From NCBI RefSeq assembly GCF_037892195.1, contig NZ_JATACI010000002.1, forward strand, positions 1,426,001 to 1,490,000: a DNA stretch of 64,000 nt, in the 5' to 3' direction. The DNA comes from Yoonia sp. GPGPB17 (GTDB taxonomy: Bacteria; Pseudomonadota; Alphaproteobacteria; Rhodobacterales; Rhodobacteraceae). Below, in pieces: positions 54,698 through 63,865 of this stretch. The notes below the pieces were generated by a model. It had not been told where the DNA came from and did not search any database. It saw only the letters and a program-made list of their open reading frames with translations. Each line of letters begins with the position of its first letter. Position 1 is the stretch's first letter. Made by a program: the position numbers and the translations under genes.

Positions 54698-54972
54698 GTC
54701 CAATGCACGGTTTCCGCGCCCGGCAAGGCATAGCGTGCAAGCAGCGGTTGGTCATAGGCCAGACCGACCGTGTCACAAAACGCAACGACCCAAGCATCGT
54801 CCATCGTGATGAACTCAAGCACCGCAGCCTGAAAGGCAGCATCCGTCGCACGCGCACGCAGGTCATCAACCGACCCGCCAGAGGCACCCAGGAAAATAGG
54901 ACACAACTCATCATTTGCGGCCAGCCACGCCAGTCCCTGAAGCGCAATGACCTCGGCCTGTTCTTGTTGCAT
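54694..54972 (-). CDS. DUF3572 family protein
   Basis: 92 residues, ATG 54972 (MQQEQAEVIALQGLAWLAA). Acidic and helical, with the family-like block FLGASGGSVDDLRARA and LEFITMDDAWVVAFCD. Function unknown. It overlaps the end of rdhA convergently by four bases. The pleD-like gene diverges from it. Confidence 0.75.
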   Translation of the reverse strand: MQQEQAEVIALQGLAWLAANDELCPIFLGASGGSVDDLRARATDAAFQAAVLEFITMDDAWVVAFCDTVGLAYDQPLLARYALPGAETVHWT

Positions 54973-55068
54973 TCATCTTCCTTACGACGACAGAAACTGT
55001 TTCTTAACCATTATCCTTGAGGTTGCTTGCAGAAAAACGAGCCAATGGCTCAGACATGGGTGCAAGAA

Positions 55069-56460
55069 ATGCCAGGGCGGATACTGATTATAGACACTGT
55101 TGCGACAAATCGGATCGTGTTGAAAGTAAAAATGTTGGCCGCCCAATTCGCCGTCGATGCTTGCGCCAGCAAGGCCGAGGCGATGAAGATCATTTCTGAA
55201 AACCGGCCAGACCTGATCTTGTTGAATCTCTTTGACGCTGTCGAAGATCAACGCAGCCTGTGCCACGACTTGCGCCGCACGCCTGAGACTGCGTCGATCT
55301 CGATCGTCGCTGTGGGCGTGGCAGATACGTCCCGCGCACGCTTCGCCGCTCTTGATGCTGGCGCAGACGACGTTCTGCCCTATCCTGTGAATGACGCTTT
55401 ATTGCTTGCCCGTATTCGCAGCATGTTGCGGGTTCATAGCACGAGCGAAGAACTCCAACTGCGTGAAGGGACAAGCCGCGCGCTCGGTTTCGAAGAGCCA
55501 AAGACAGCTTTCGAGGGCATCGCAAACATTGCCGTACTGGCGGCGCACGGGCCCAGCGGCGAGCAGCTTGCTGTCGCATTGCAAAAGTCACTGCCCGGCG
55601 CTGTGCATGGTCTGCACCCCAGCGATGTACTCCAGGCCGAAGATGCACAGGGCATACGTGATCTCTTTGTCATTGACGCAAGCAATGCTGAAACCGTGCA
55701 AGGCAAGCTTTTTGGGCTGGTCTCTGACCTACGCGCGCGCGCGCAGACACGGCTGGCCATGCAGCTCGTTATCGTGCCTGCGAACACGCCAGAAGTTGCG
55801 GCAATGTTTCTTGATCTGGGTGCAGATGATGTTGTGCCAAGTACCGCAGGCACAACAGAAATCGCCCTGCGCGCAAAACGCCTGATTGGCCGCAAACACA
55901 AGCAAGACAAACTGCGTGATACGTTACGCAATGGGCTGAACGCGGCTGTCACGGACCCGCTGACGGGCCTGTTCAATCGCCGATATGTTGAGCCCCATCT
56001 GGCGCGGCTGGCCGAACAATCGCGCAAATCGGAGCGGGAACTGGCGGTGATGATGATCGATATCGATCACTTTAAGTCCGTAAACGACACGCACGGCCAT
56101 GCCGCTGGCGACCGGGTGCTCGTGGAATTGGCTGATCGCCTGCGCAAGAACCTGCGCGCCATTGATCTGGTGGCCCGTATGGGAGGCGAAGAGTTTCTGG
56201 TCGCCATGCCCGGTACATCGGTCAAAGATGCACGTCTGGCCGCGGATCGCTTGCGCGCGTTGGTGAACACCATGCCGTTCGATTTGGGCGATGCTAGCCC
56301 CGCCATCAAGGTCACTGTTTCCATTGGGGTGGCTGTCAGCGGCCAAATCCGCCCCGAAACCGCTGCGATCAACAAAATCTGCGCGCAAGCCGATCAGGCG
56401 CTTTATGCCGCAAAATCCGCTGGACGGGATCAGGTCGCGATGAGCAAATCAGCCGCCTGA
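55069..56460 (+). CDS. pleD: PleD-like diguanylate cyclase with degenerate receiver
   Basis: 463 residues if started at ATG 55069 (MPGRILIID); ATG 55045 is possible. Two receiver-like domains are followed by GGDEF: DPLTGLFNRRYVEPHLARL, MMIDIDHFKSVNDTHGHAAG and the active site GGEEF (ARMGGEEFLVAM). It makes cyclic di-GMP. In PleD the phosphate is taken by Asp53 with acidic residues 9-10; here these are Asn53 (LILLNLF) and Asp9-Thr10. The first receiver therefore cannot be phosphorylated in the usual way. The inhibitory-site motif RXXD before GGDEF is not obvious. Activity and control may differ from PleD. Confidence 0.88.
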   Translation: MPGRILIIDTVATNRIVLKVKMLAAQFAVDACASKAEAMKIISENRPDLILLNLFDAVEDQRSLCHDLRRTPETASISIVAVGVADTSRARFAALDAGADDVLPYPVNDALLLARIRSMLRVHSTSEELQLREGTSRALGFEEPKTAFEGIANIAVLAAHGPSGEQLAVALQKSLPGAVHGLHPSDVLQAEDAQGIRDLFVIDASNAETVQGKLFGLVSDLRARAQTRLAMQLVIVPANTPEVAAMFLDLGADDVVPSTAGTTEIALRAKRLIGRKHKQDKLRDTLRNGLNAAVTDPLTGLFNRRYVEPHLARLAEQSRKSERELAVMMIDIDHFKSVNDTHGHAAGDRVLVELADRLRKNLRAIDLVARMGGEEFLVAMPGTSVKDARLAADRLRALVNTMPFDLGDASPAIKVTVSIGVAVSGQIRPETAAINKICAQADQALYAAKSAGRDQVAMSKSAA

Positions 56461-56940
56461 ATTGTGTCGGCGTTGCGGTTTGTCCCGCGACAATTCGTCA
56501 GCGACCTGATCCGCAAAGGCACGCCTGCGTTCGGGTGTCATCGCGATAATTTGCGCCAGTGTTGCTTCCTGCGCCTTAGCCTGAATATCTGAAAGGCCCG
56601 CCGCCTGTTCCGTCATCAGGGCACGCAATGCATCCGCGTCAAACGGTTCTGCGCGCAACGTGGTGACCATATCATTCACCCGCCCGCGGAAATCGAGGCT
56701 GCGCAAACTCCGGTCCTGTCGCAAGCTACGCCCAACGGCGCGCCGCTCATCTGGCTCAAGCGCGCGGGCAATTGGGCCGACGCCAAGATCAAAACTGCGC
56801 GGCGGCCCATCACCCACCCGCCCCGACGCAATGGCACCTGCAACAATACCGACCACAGCCAGATTGAGCGCAAGCGACAGTACCAGCACAATCCGCCACA
56901 GGCGGCCCGGGCGCGCAGTTGGCAATTTGTCTTTAGCCAT
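56449..56940 (-). CDS. Periplasmic heavy-metal-sensor-like membrane protein
   Basis: 163 residues from ATG 56940. One N-terminal membrane anchor (IVLVLSLALNLAVVGIVAGA) and a helical periplasmic part with the Spy/CnrX-like pattern LEPDERRAVGRSLRQDRSLR, MVTTLRAEPFDADALRALMT, IIAMTPERRRAFADQVADEL. Family DUF for heavy-metal resistance (Spy/CpxP fold). It overlaps the anti-sigma gene. By analogy with CnrX it may sense metal or misfolding and act on the anti-sigma factor (inference). Confidence 0.75.
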   Translation of the reverse strand: MAKDKLPTARPGRLWRIVLVLSLALNLAVVGIVAGAIASGRVGDGPPRSFDLGVGPIARALEPDERRAVGRSLRQDRSLRSLDFRGRVNDMVTTLRAEPFDADALRALMTEQAAGLSDIQAKAQEATLAQIIAMTPERRRAFADQVADELSRDKPQRRHNSGG

Positions 56941-57286
56941 CGGAAAACGCTCCTTCGTCAAGCAACAGATCAGTCTGGAACAGGCTGACGCTAACCTGGT
57001 CGCCGATCAGGTCAGCCGTCATATCCTCGACCGAGGAAGGCGGGGCGACACCAACCCAGATGCCCGCAACGGTCGCAGCCGCCAAACCACCAACAGCGGG
57101 CCAGCCGCCAATCCCATCCAGCAAGCGCGCCCACAAACCGACCTTTAGGGCTTGCGCGCTGGAAACGGGCTGCGCGGCATCCGCATCAGCCAGCACACGG
57201 GTCATCAGATCATCACCTGGCACTGGTGTGGCCCTGCGGGCCTGCGCGAAAAGATCGTCTAGCATATCATCATTCGGGTTCGTCAT
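56933..57286 (-). CDS. Probable anti-sigma factor
   Basis: 117 residues from ATG 57286 (MTNPNDDMLDDLFAQARRAT), overlapping the sigma factor stop. A short acidic cytoplasmic part, then one membrane helix (WPAVGGLAAATVAGIWVGVA) and a short periplasmic tail. This topology and its position directly after an ECF sigma gene mark it as the likely anti-sigma factor. No zinc motif is seen. Confidence 0.7.
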   Translation of the reverse strand: MTNPNDDMLDDLFAQARRATPVPGDDLMTRVLADADAAQPVSSAQALKVGLWARLLDGIGGWPAVGGLAAATVAGIWVGVAPPSSVEDMTADLIGDQVSVSLFQTDLLLDEGAFSDG

Positions 57287-57863
57287 CGTTATACCCCAGT
57301 TCTGCCTTCCGCCCAGCCATGATATCGGCAAGAGCCCGTTTTCCGCGTGCTGTCAGACTTTCCACGGACCGCACGCTGATGTCCATGATTTGCGCAATCT
57401 CTGGGTTCGCCAACCCCTCCAGATGCCTGAGCGACACGGCTTGCGCTTGCCTTTCGGGCAGTTGCGCCAATGCGTCCGACAAGGCCGACATGCGCGCCTG
57501 TGTTTGCATCTGTGCTGTCACACTAGGCGCGGCATCCAACGGCTCTGCCACCTGATCCAGCGAAACGCTGCGCCTTTTGCGCAACCGGTCAGTACATAGA
57601 TTCGCCACAACACGATAAAGCCATGTGCTAACCTGCGCCTCGCCCTGCCGCCAATCGGGTGCGATTTTCCACAACCGCATCATAGCGTCTTGTGCGACAT
57701 CCTCGGCCTCAGTTTGGGTGCCCAGCATCCGCGTCGCCTGCGCCAGAACCCGCGGTAAAAGACGTGCCGTCAAAAACCGCGCGGCCTGCCCATCGCCATT
57801 GGCGTATGCAACCAAAAGCGCCTCATCGGGTGCGCCCGCAAAAGGATCTGGCGATGCGTTCAT
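57270..57863 (-). CDS. ECF-type RNA polymerase sigma factor
   Basis: 197 residues. Region 2 includes ARMLGT-like ATRMLGTQTEAEDVAQDAMM and WLYRVVANLCTDRLRKRR; region 4 includes LPERQAQAVSLRHLEGLANP and DISVRSVESLTARGKRALAD. Typical ECF of the group found with small membrane anti-sigma factors. It probably transcribes the EF-hand gene upstream and its own operon. Preceded by an 11-bp-stem hairpin. Confidence 0.92.
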   Translation of the reverse strand: MNASPDPFAGAPDEALLVAYANGDGQAARFLTARLLPRVLAQATRMLGTQTEAEDVAQDAMMRLWKIAPDWRQGEAQVSTWLYRVVANLCTDRLRKRRSVSLDQVAEPLDAAPSVTAQMQTQARMSALSDALAQLPERQAQAVSLRHLEGLANPEIAQIMDISVRSVESLTARGKRALADIMAGRKAELGYNDDEPE

Positions 57864-57900
57864 CTATTTGTTTGCTAGTCAATTCGAACCCAAGAGGCAA

Positions 57901-57930
57901 TTGGCAGGGGGATGAGGCGCCCCCTGCCAA
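57901..57930. promoter_or_regulatory. Perfect 11-bp hairpin between EF-hand and sigma genes
   Basis: TTGGCAGGGGG (57901-57911) pairs exactly with CCCCCTGCCAA (57920-57930); the loop is eight bases. No T run follows on either strand, so it is not a classical terminator. It may protect the EF-hand mRNA or lower read-through into the sigma operon. Confidence 0.75.
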
Positions 57931-57939
57931 AGGCGGGAT

Positions 57940-58395
57940 TTAGCCGCGGCCTTTGTGGCCGTCGCCACGGCGTCCATCACGACGCTCACCCATTCGCTCT
58001 TGGGCCTGCTCGAACTCTTCGGCAGAGATTGTGCCGTCATCATCAGCATCAACCCGGTCAAACATACGTGCCGCGCGCCGCTCTTCGCGTGTTGGCATTT
58101 CGTCCAACTGCAACAAACCATCACCATTTTCATCAAAACGTTCGATCATGGCCGTCGCACGATCTGCGGCCCGCGCCGACAACTCATCCGCCGACAATGC
58201 GCCATCACCATTTGCGTCCTGCTCGGCAAAACGCGCTTCGCCACGGGCCTGCATTTCTTCCATAGTCAAGGCACCATCGCCGTTCAGATCAAGCGTTTCA
58301 AAGTCCGGACGCTCGCGTTCTTGTTGGGCTTGCACGGCGCCAGCGGTCATTACGAGGCCTGAAAGAAGAGCTGCCATCAAAATCTTGGTTTTCAT
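57940..58395 (-). CDS. Secreted EF-hand calcium-binding protein
   Basis: 151 residues with a signal peptide (MKTKILMAALLSGLVMTAGA, cleaved near AQA). Four EF-hand loops: DLNGDGALTMEE, DANGDGALSADE, DENGDGLLQLDE and DADDDGTISAEE. The C-terminus is basic (RRDGRRGDGHKGRG). It is a periplasmic calcium binder, similar to proteins linked with ECF sigma systems in alphaproteobacteria. Transcribed toward the sigma/anti-sigma/sensor genes. Confidence 0.9.
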   Translation of the reverse strand: MKTKILMAALLSGLVMTAGAVQAQQERERPDFETLDLNGDGALTMEEMQARGEARFAEQDANGDGALSADELSARAADRATAMIERFDENGDGLLQLDEMPTREERRAARMFDRVDADDDGTISAEEFEQAQERMGERRDGRRGDGHKGRG

Positions 58396-58574
58396 TTTCG
58401 TTTCCTTTTGCTTTGTTCACGGCAGCGTTTCTGCGCTGCTGACCCTCCTTCAACGCAAGTGCCGACCGCTTCCGTCGCAGGTTGCTAAAAAAAACGCATA
58501 GCCGCTATTTACCGCGCGCCCTTTTCAAATGCATAGCAATAGGTCATGTGGAACGTAGTCGATGGAGTTGCCGC

Positions 58575-58964
58575 ATGTCAGATACAGATTTTCAGATTGA
58601 TGACCGCCCAACAAAGCCCGCCTTGTTACGTGGTTTGCGCTGTAAGTGCCCCAACTGTGGCGAAGGGGACCTTTTCACAAAATACCTCAAGGTCGCGGAC
58701 AATTGCCCGCATTGTGACGAAGAACTGTTCCATCATCGCGCTGATGACGGCCCCGCCTATCTGACAATTCTTCTGGTCGCACATATCATTGGCTTTGTGA
58801 TCCATTTCATGTGGGTTTACCTCCGACCGGAACCCTGGGTAATGGCCACATCCTTGGCTGTGGGCGCTGTCGTGCTCTCGCTTTATCTTTTGCCACGCAT
58901 GAAAGGTATGATTGTTGGCATCCAATGGGCACGCCGCATGCATGGGTTCGGCCACAACGGCTGA
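58575..58964 (+). CDS. DUF983 family membrane protein
   Basis: 129 residues. N-terminal zinc ribbon (CKCPNCGEGDLF and CPHCDEELFHHRADDGPAY) and two or three membrane helices (LTILLVAHIIGFVIHFMW and WVMATSLAVGAVVLSLYLLP). The RADDGPAY block is the DUF983 signature. Function unknown; often near cytochrome oxidase or NUDIX genes, as here. Confidence 0.92.
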   Translation: MSDTDFQIDDRPTKPALLRGLRCKCPNCGEGDLFTKYLKVADNCPHCDEELFHHRADDGPAYLTILLVAHIIGFVIHFMWVYLRPEPWVMATSLAVGAVVLSLYLLPRMKGMIVGIQWARRMHGFGHNG

Positions 58965-59013
58965 GGGCTGAGCCATCGACAAATCCGCGATCAGAGACGC
59001 ATCCACCATCATC

Positions 59014-59652
59014 GTGCTACGCGATCGGGCGACACAACCCGCAGTCCTGATGGGGCAAAGGGGCGCAAGTGCTGCCTTCATGCCGGGTAAGTTTGTGTTC
59101 CCTGGCGGCGCCGTCGATGCCAATGACGCCATTGTACCTACGACTGCTTTAAGTGCATTGGATGAACGGCGCCTTGCCAGCGAAAGTACGCTGCCTCCTG
59201 CCGCACTTGCGGCCGCTGCAATCCGGGAATTGTGGGAAGAAACCGGTCAGATCCTTGGTTCTCCCGACACGTGGGATGATGCCCCAAAAGGCTGGCGTGG
59301 GTTTTCGGCAACCGGACATGTGCCGAATGCCGCCGCATTGCAATTTTTCTTCCGAGCCGTCACGCCTGCCGGTCGCCCGCGCCGTTTTGACGCGCGGTTC
59401 TTTTTGACCGGTGTCGATCAGTTGCAGACCGACCCGGATGACTTCTCGAATGCCGAAGATGAACTAGCGCATCTGCAATGGGTGCCTTTGGTGGACGCAC
59501 GCCAGTTCGATCTGCCGTTTATCACCCAAATCGTCTTGGCCGAGTTGGTCAGCCATATCAAAAGCGGCGGTCCACCGGCAAGCGTGCCGTTCTTTCGCAA
59601 TGATGATGAGGCGCATTTGGTCAGCCGCCTGGGCGGACGCAGCCCGCTTTAA
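59014..59652 (+). CDS. NUDIX hydrolase
   Basis: 212 residues from GTG 59014, but similarity seems to extend about 12 codons upstream (IDKSAIRDASTII, from 58978) where no standard start is in frame, so the N-terminus is uncertain. NUDIX box FPGGAVD...AIRELWEETGQIL is spread by an insert, as in the NUDT19/CoA pyrophosphatase-like group. FMPGKFVFPGGAVDAND is the typical first block. Substrate unknown. Confidence 0.82.
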   Translation: MLRDRATQPAVLMGQRGASAAFMPGKFVFPGGAVDANDAIVPTTALSALDERRLASESTLPPAALAAAAIRELWEETGQILGSPDTWDDAPKGWRGFSATGHVPNAAALQFFFRAVTPAGRPRRFDARFFLTGVDQLQTDPDDFSNAEDELAHLQWVPLVDARQFDLPFITQIVLAELVSHIKSGGPPASVPFFRNDDEAHLVSRLGGRSPL

Positions 59653-60552
59653 AGCAACAGCACGAGCATAACGATGCTGACCGTCAGCAGCACCAACCCT
59701 TGCCATTCGCGCAACGAAACCTTTTCGCCAAAAACAAAAGCCCCGATCATCAAAGAAAACAGCAGTTCAATCTGGCCAACGGCATTCACGTAGGCTGCAT
59801 TCTGCAAGGTAAACGCCGTGAACCAGCAAATCGACCCGATCATGCTGGTGATCCCGACCAACCCCGCCACACGCCATGATGCCAACACCCGGCCAATCTC
59901 ACCGCGTTCGCGCCACGCCAGCCAGAGCGCCATGGCCAGCGTCTGGAAGGCTGTGACCAATGCCAAGGTGACAATCGCCCGGTAAAACACATCGCCTTCG
60001 GCTATTGATAGGGAGGCCCCACGATAGCCGTTGCCCGAAATACCAAACAGAATTCCTGCGCCAAGACCCAATGCCGTTGCGCGGTTAAAGATGCGCCGGC
60101 GCCAAGGGCCGACACCCCCGGGGGGATCAGACAACAACAGCACACCCGCCAGCCCGATTAGCATCGCCACGATGGTCAGCGCGGTGAACGTATCACCCAA
60201 GATCAGGAAGCCAAAGAACGCACTTAGCAATACTTCGGTTTTCTTGAACGTGATCCCAACCGCAAAATTCCGATGGCTGAAGAGAGCCACAACACAGACG
60301 GTCGCCAATATCTGAGAGGTACCGCTAAGCAAACGCATAGGGCCAAAACTCTGCCGGAATATCCGGCGCGCCCTGCCCCGTTGTCATTGCATAAGCAATC
60401 GCAATCACAGCAACCAATGGCGAAGAATAGATGAAGCGCGCGAATGTTGCCCCAGCGCTCGACAGCGCCATCCCTGTCAGCCGTTTTTGCAGCATGAACC
60501 GCAATGTCTGCGCCGTCGCCGCGCCGATGGTGATGGGGATCCAGAGTTCCAT
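59649..60552 (-). CDS. DMT/EamA-family transporter, frameshifted by GCTAAGC
   Basis: Start ATG 60552 (MELWIPITIGAATAQTLRFM). The frame breaks at GCTAAGC, 60324-60330. With GCCGGC it reads WPYAFAGGTSQILATVCVV and continues to the stop at 59649, giving about 300 residues with ten membrane helices and two EamA repeats (TFKKTEVLLSAFFGFLILGD; QIELLFSLMIGAFVFGEKVS). Probably an exporter of a small metabolite. Confidence 0.85.
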
Positions 60553-60575
60553 CCGCCCCCTATGCCTGCAATCGG

Positions 60576-61484
60576 CTAGCGCCGCCAGAGCGGGTGTGCG
60601 ACCGGGTCTTTGGCTTTCCAAAGATATCGGCCAATCACTTCGCGATAAGAGGTAAAGTAATAGCCGCCGTTCCGCCGCAAGTAGTGATCTTTCCGAGCTT
60701 GATAGAGCGTGGGCAGATCATACCACGCCACACGGGGGTGCATGTGGTGCACGACATGCAGATTATTGTTGAGAAAGAGAAAGGCGAAAATGCCCCCCTT
60801 CTCCACAATCACACTGCGCCCACTGGCCCGTTCATGGGCTTGATGTTCTAGGAATGTGCGCAGCTTGAGGATCGACATCCCGGCATACGCAGCGATCATG
60901 TAAGCCCAAACAGGCATTTGCGACGCAGCCACAACGGCCAGCACCACCACAACTGCTGGCAGATGGATCAACCAACCGCGCAAAACGTCGCGATCACGTT
61001 GGCGCCACTCGCAAACCAAAAAGGCAATCGTCCCTATCAACGGCCCCAGGGTCAGCCGCCCGGCCACGGTATTGTTCATCTGTAAAATCACCTGCACCGG
61101 ACGTGGCAACTGTTCCCACAGGCCCGCATCCAGATAGTTGCTTTCAGGATCATCAAAAGGATCGGTAATCACCTCATCATGATGATGCGCGAGGTGGGTC
61201 GCCTTGTATCGCACATATGGGATGAACAGCACTAACGGCGGCCAGATGATCAGATCATTCAACCACGCCCACCTGAACGGATGACCATGTATCACCTCAT
61301 GCTGCAAAGATGCATGCAATGCGATCGTCAAAGCAGCTACCGCAATACCAGCCCAAAGCGGCAAAACCCACAGGGACAGCCCCCACACAGCATAACACGC
61401 GACAATCAGTACAATTGTTGGCCACTCGACTTGCGCAGGTGCGCCTTTTTTCTTCTGTCCCATGAAGGCGAAACTAAATGACAA
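60576..61484 (-). CDS. Membrane fatty acid desaturase
   Basis: 302 residues. Three histidine boxes for the di-iron site: QHEVIHGHP, THLAHHHDE and NNLHVVHHMHP. About four membrane helices. Belongs to the FADS group of desaturases/hydroxylases; the fatty acyl substrate and position of the double bond are not determinable. Ends 23 bp before the DMT transporter start on the same strand. Confidence 0.9.
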   Translation of the reverse strand: MSFSFAFMGQKKKGAPAQVEWPTIVLIVACYAVWGLSLWVLPLWAGIAVAALTIALHASLQHEVIHGHPFRWAWLNDLIIWPPLVLFIPYVRYKATHLAHHHDEVITDPFDDPESNYLDAGLWEQLPRPVQVILQMNNTVAGRLTLGPLIGTIAFLVCEWRQRDRDVLRGWLIHLPAVVVVLAVVAASQMPVWAYMIAAYAGMSILKLRTFLEHQAHERASGRSVIVEKGGIFAFLFLNNNLHVVHHMHPRVAWYDLPTLYQARKDHYLRRNGGYYFTSYREVIGRYLWKAKDPVAHPLWRR

Positions 61485-61558
61485 ACGGCTATCCAGCCAT
61501 TTGGAGAGTAGTTCACAAAACCATCGTTCCGTGATTAAATAATTCCATGTTGATAATT

Positions 61559-62406
61559 ATGGACAAACGTGAACGTGCGAACATCTTCCGCCAACGCCTT
61601 CAGGCTGGCATGGCACAGACGGGCATCACGCAAAGCGCATTGGCGCGCCAAGCTGGGGTTGACCGCTCTACTCTGTCGCAACTGATCAAGGATGATGGCG
61701 CGCGGCTGCCCAATGGGCAACTGGTTGCGGCATGTGCTGCCGTGCTTGGTGTCAGCGCCGACTGGCTTTTGGGGCTATCAGATCGGCCAGAGCAAGCAGA
61801 AGACCTTGTTGCCAGCGCCATTTCGATGACCCAAGCCCCGCGTGCGCTGGTCGATGAAAAGATCTTTGCATGGCATCAAGAGGCGGAAGGTTACAAAATC
61901 CGCCATGTGCCTGCGGGGCTCCCTGATATGCTCAAGACTGATGATATCTTGCGATGGGAATACGCGCCGTCGCTGGGCAAGACGATTGAACAGGCGATGG
62001 GGGCCAGCAACGACCGGTTGGAATGGATGCGCAGCGCGCGGTCCGACTATGAAATCGCGATTCCACTGTCCGAGGTTGAAAGCTTTGCGCGTGGCGACGG
62101 CTACTACCGCGATCTGTCACCAGCCCTGCGCAGGCCCCAGCTTGCGAAATTCCGCGACTTGCATGCGCAGCTTTACCCGCGCTGCGGCTGCACCTCTTTG
62201 ATCAACGCAAGCTTTACTCGGCTCCGGTTACCGTATTTGGCCCACTCCTTGCTGTGATTTACATTGGCCAAAATTATCTGGTCTTTCGCGATACCGAACG
62301 GGTCGCCGCCATTACTGCGCATTTCGACGAACTCGTTCGTGCGGCCAGCGTCAGCCAGCGCGAGATCGGTGCCTACTTTGACGACCTTATCGCAAAGATT
62401 GGCTAG
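61559..62406 (+). CDS. XRE-type HTH transcriptional regulator, frameshifted near the C-terminus
   Basis: HTH_3 domain at residues about 5-65 (ITQSALARQAGVDRSTLSQL, ADWLLGLSDRPEQAE). A C-terminal ligand-binding-like domain runs through AGLPDMLKTDDILRWEY. The frame breaks at about 62176-62182: one extra G (CCCGGCGC) would change LYPRCGC to LYPALRLHLFDQRKLYSAP and carry the protein to the stop at 62406, with the closing ISQREIG-like VSQREIGAYFDDLIAKIG. ATG 61547 is an alternative start. Its stop overlaps the carnitine gene end. A regulator of that operon is possible. Confidence 0.8.
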
Positions 62407-63862
62407 CCCCGCACGCCCACGGCTTTGCCAGCCCCCTCGGGCCTCGGCAGCGCTTTGTGCGCTTCGGCGACTTTTGCCAGTGTAGCGGCCAGATGTGGCG
62501 CAGGCTCAGATGCCCGCCGGGTTTCTAGGCTGACATGGATCAGCATGTGCTCACCCGTCGCCAGTTCGCGATCACCTGCAAACATGCGATGAAAAAGATG
62601 CATCTTCTTGCCTGCGCCGTTCAATACCTGCGTTTCCACGCGGATCACCGCGCCTGCATGCACTTCATCCAAGTGGCGGATATGTGTCTCGGCCGTGAAA
62701 TAGCTGCCACCTGTCGCGATGTATTCCGCGTCACACCCCACCAGCAGCATCATGCGATCAGTGGCATCCCCGAAGGCTTGCAGATATCGCGCCTCGTTCA
62801 TGTGCCCATTGTAGTCAGTCCAATCCAACGGCACCGCGCGTTCGACAGTCACAATCGGACGGCCCAGATCAGCGGGTAACCCGACCGCCCCTTCAACCCG
62901 GCGATCCTGTTGGTTAAGCAGTTTGCCTGCCCCCCAATCCTGCGCTTTCAGCCCGCGCAGAATGGAAACCAGGTTGTCGTCTCGCGCGCGCTCCAGTTCG
63001 CGGATGCTATGATGGCCGGATTGCGCATCAGATTGATCCGCTACGGCGTCAATCAATTCATCTGTCAATTCAGGCACATCCATCAGTTTGGTCCACGGCC
63101 ATTCAAGACAAGGCCCGAATTGTTCGATAAAATGACGCATTCCTGCTTCCCCACCGGCGATACGGTAGGTCTCAAACAGGCCCATCTGCGCCCAGCGCAG
63201 GCCAAAGCCATAGCGGATCGCATTGTCGATTTCCTCGGTTGTGGCAATGCCATCCTTGATCAGCCAAAGCGCTTCGCGCCAAACCGCTTCAAAAAACGGT
63301 CGGCAATATGGGCGTCAATCTCGGCACGCACATGCAATGGGTGCATGCCGATGCTGGTCAGAATGTCCTTGGCGCGCGCAATAATTGCAGGTGCGGTTTT
63401 GGCACTCGGCACCAGCTCCACCAGCGGCAGCAGATAGACCGGGTTGAACGGATGGGTCACAACGATTTGCGCGGGGCGGGTCGCACAGCCGTGGAGTTCA
63501 GAGGGTTTGAAACCGCTTGTCGACGACCCGATCACAGCATCATGCGGACAGTGTTCCTGCAGCGTCTGATAAACCTTTCTTTTCAGTTCCAGACGTTCCG
63601 GGACACTTTCCTGAATCCATGCGACATCCGCCACGGCAGCAGACATTGTATCGTGAAAGCTCAGCTGGCCTTCTGCTGGCAGCGCCACATCCGACAAGCC
63701 CGGCAAAGACCGCCGCGCATTGTCGAGAACTTCAGAGATTTTGCGGGCGGCTTCTGGATCGGGGTCAAAAACCCGCACATCCCACCCCATCAGCAAGAAC
63801 CGCGCGGCCCAGCCGCCGCCAATCACGCCACCGCCGATAATGGCCGCTGTTTGTTTGGCCAT
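62403..63862 (-). CDS. lcdH: L-carnitine dehydrogenase fused to thioesterase, frameshifted
   Basis: N-terminal part: NAD motif AAIIGGGVIGGGWAARFLL, SSTSGFKPSEL, HPFNPVYLLPLVELVPS, typical of the 3-hydroxyacyl-CoA dehydrogenase family. The frame breaks at six A (plus strand 63291-63296). One more base there would turn ADRFLKRFG into ADRFFEAVWREALWLIKDG and join the second frame (MGLFETYRIAGGEAG onward). The C-terminal part is a hotdog thioesterase (VPLDWTDYNGHMNEARYLQA). Carnitine 3-dehydrogenase with fused betainyl-CoA thioesterase is known from carnitine-degrading proteobacteria. About 486 residues. Confidence 0.88.
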
Positions 63863-63865
63863 CTC

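Noticed and set aside
60095..60100. Intact GCCGGC as evidence against a modified motif
   Set aside because: A single intact site among the many expected does not contradict systematic miscalling; it could be an unmodified or correctly called copy.
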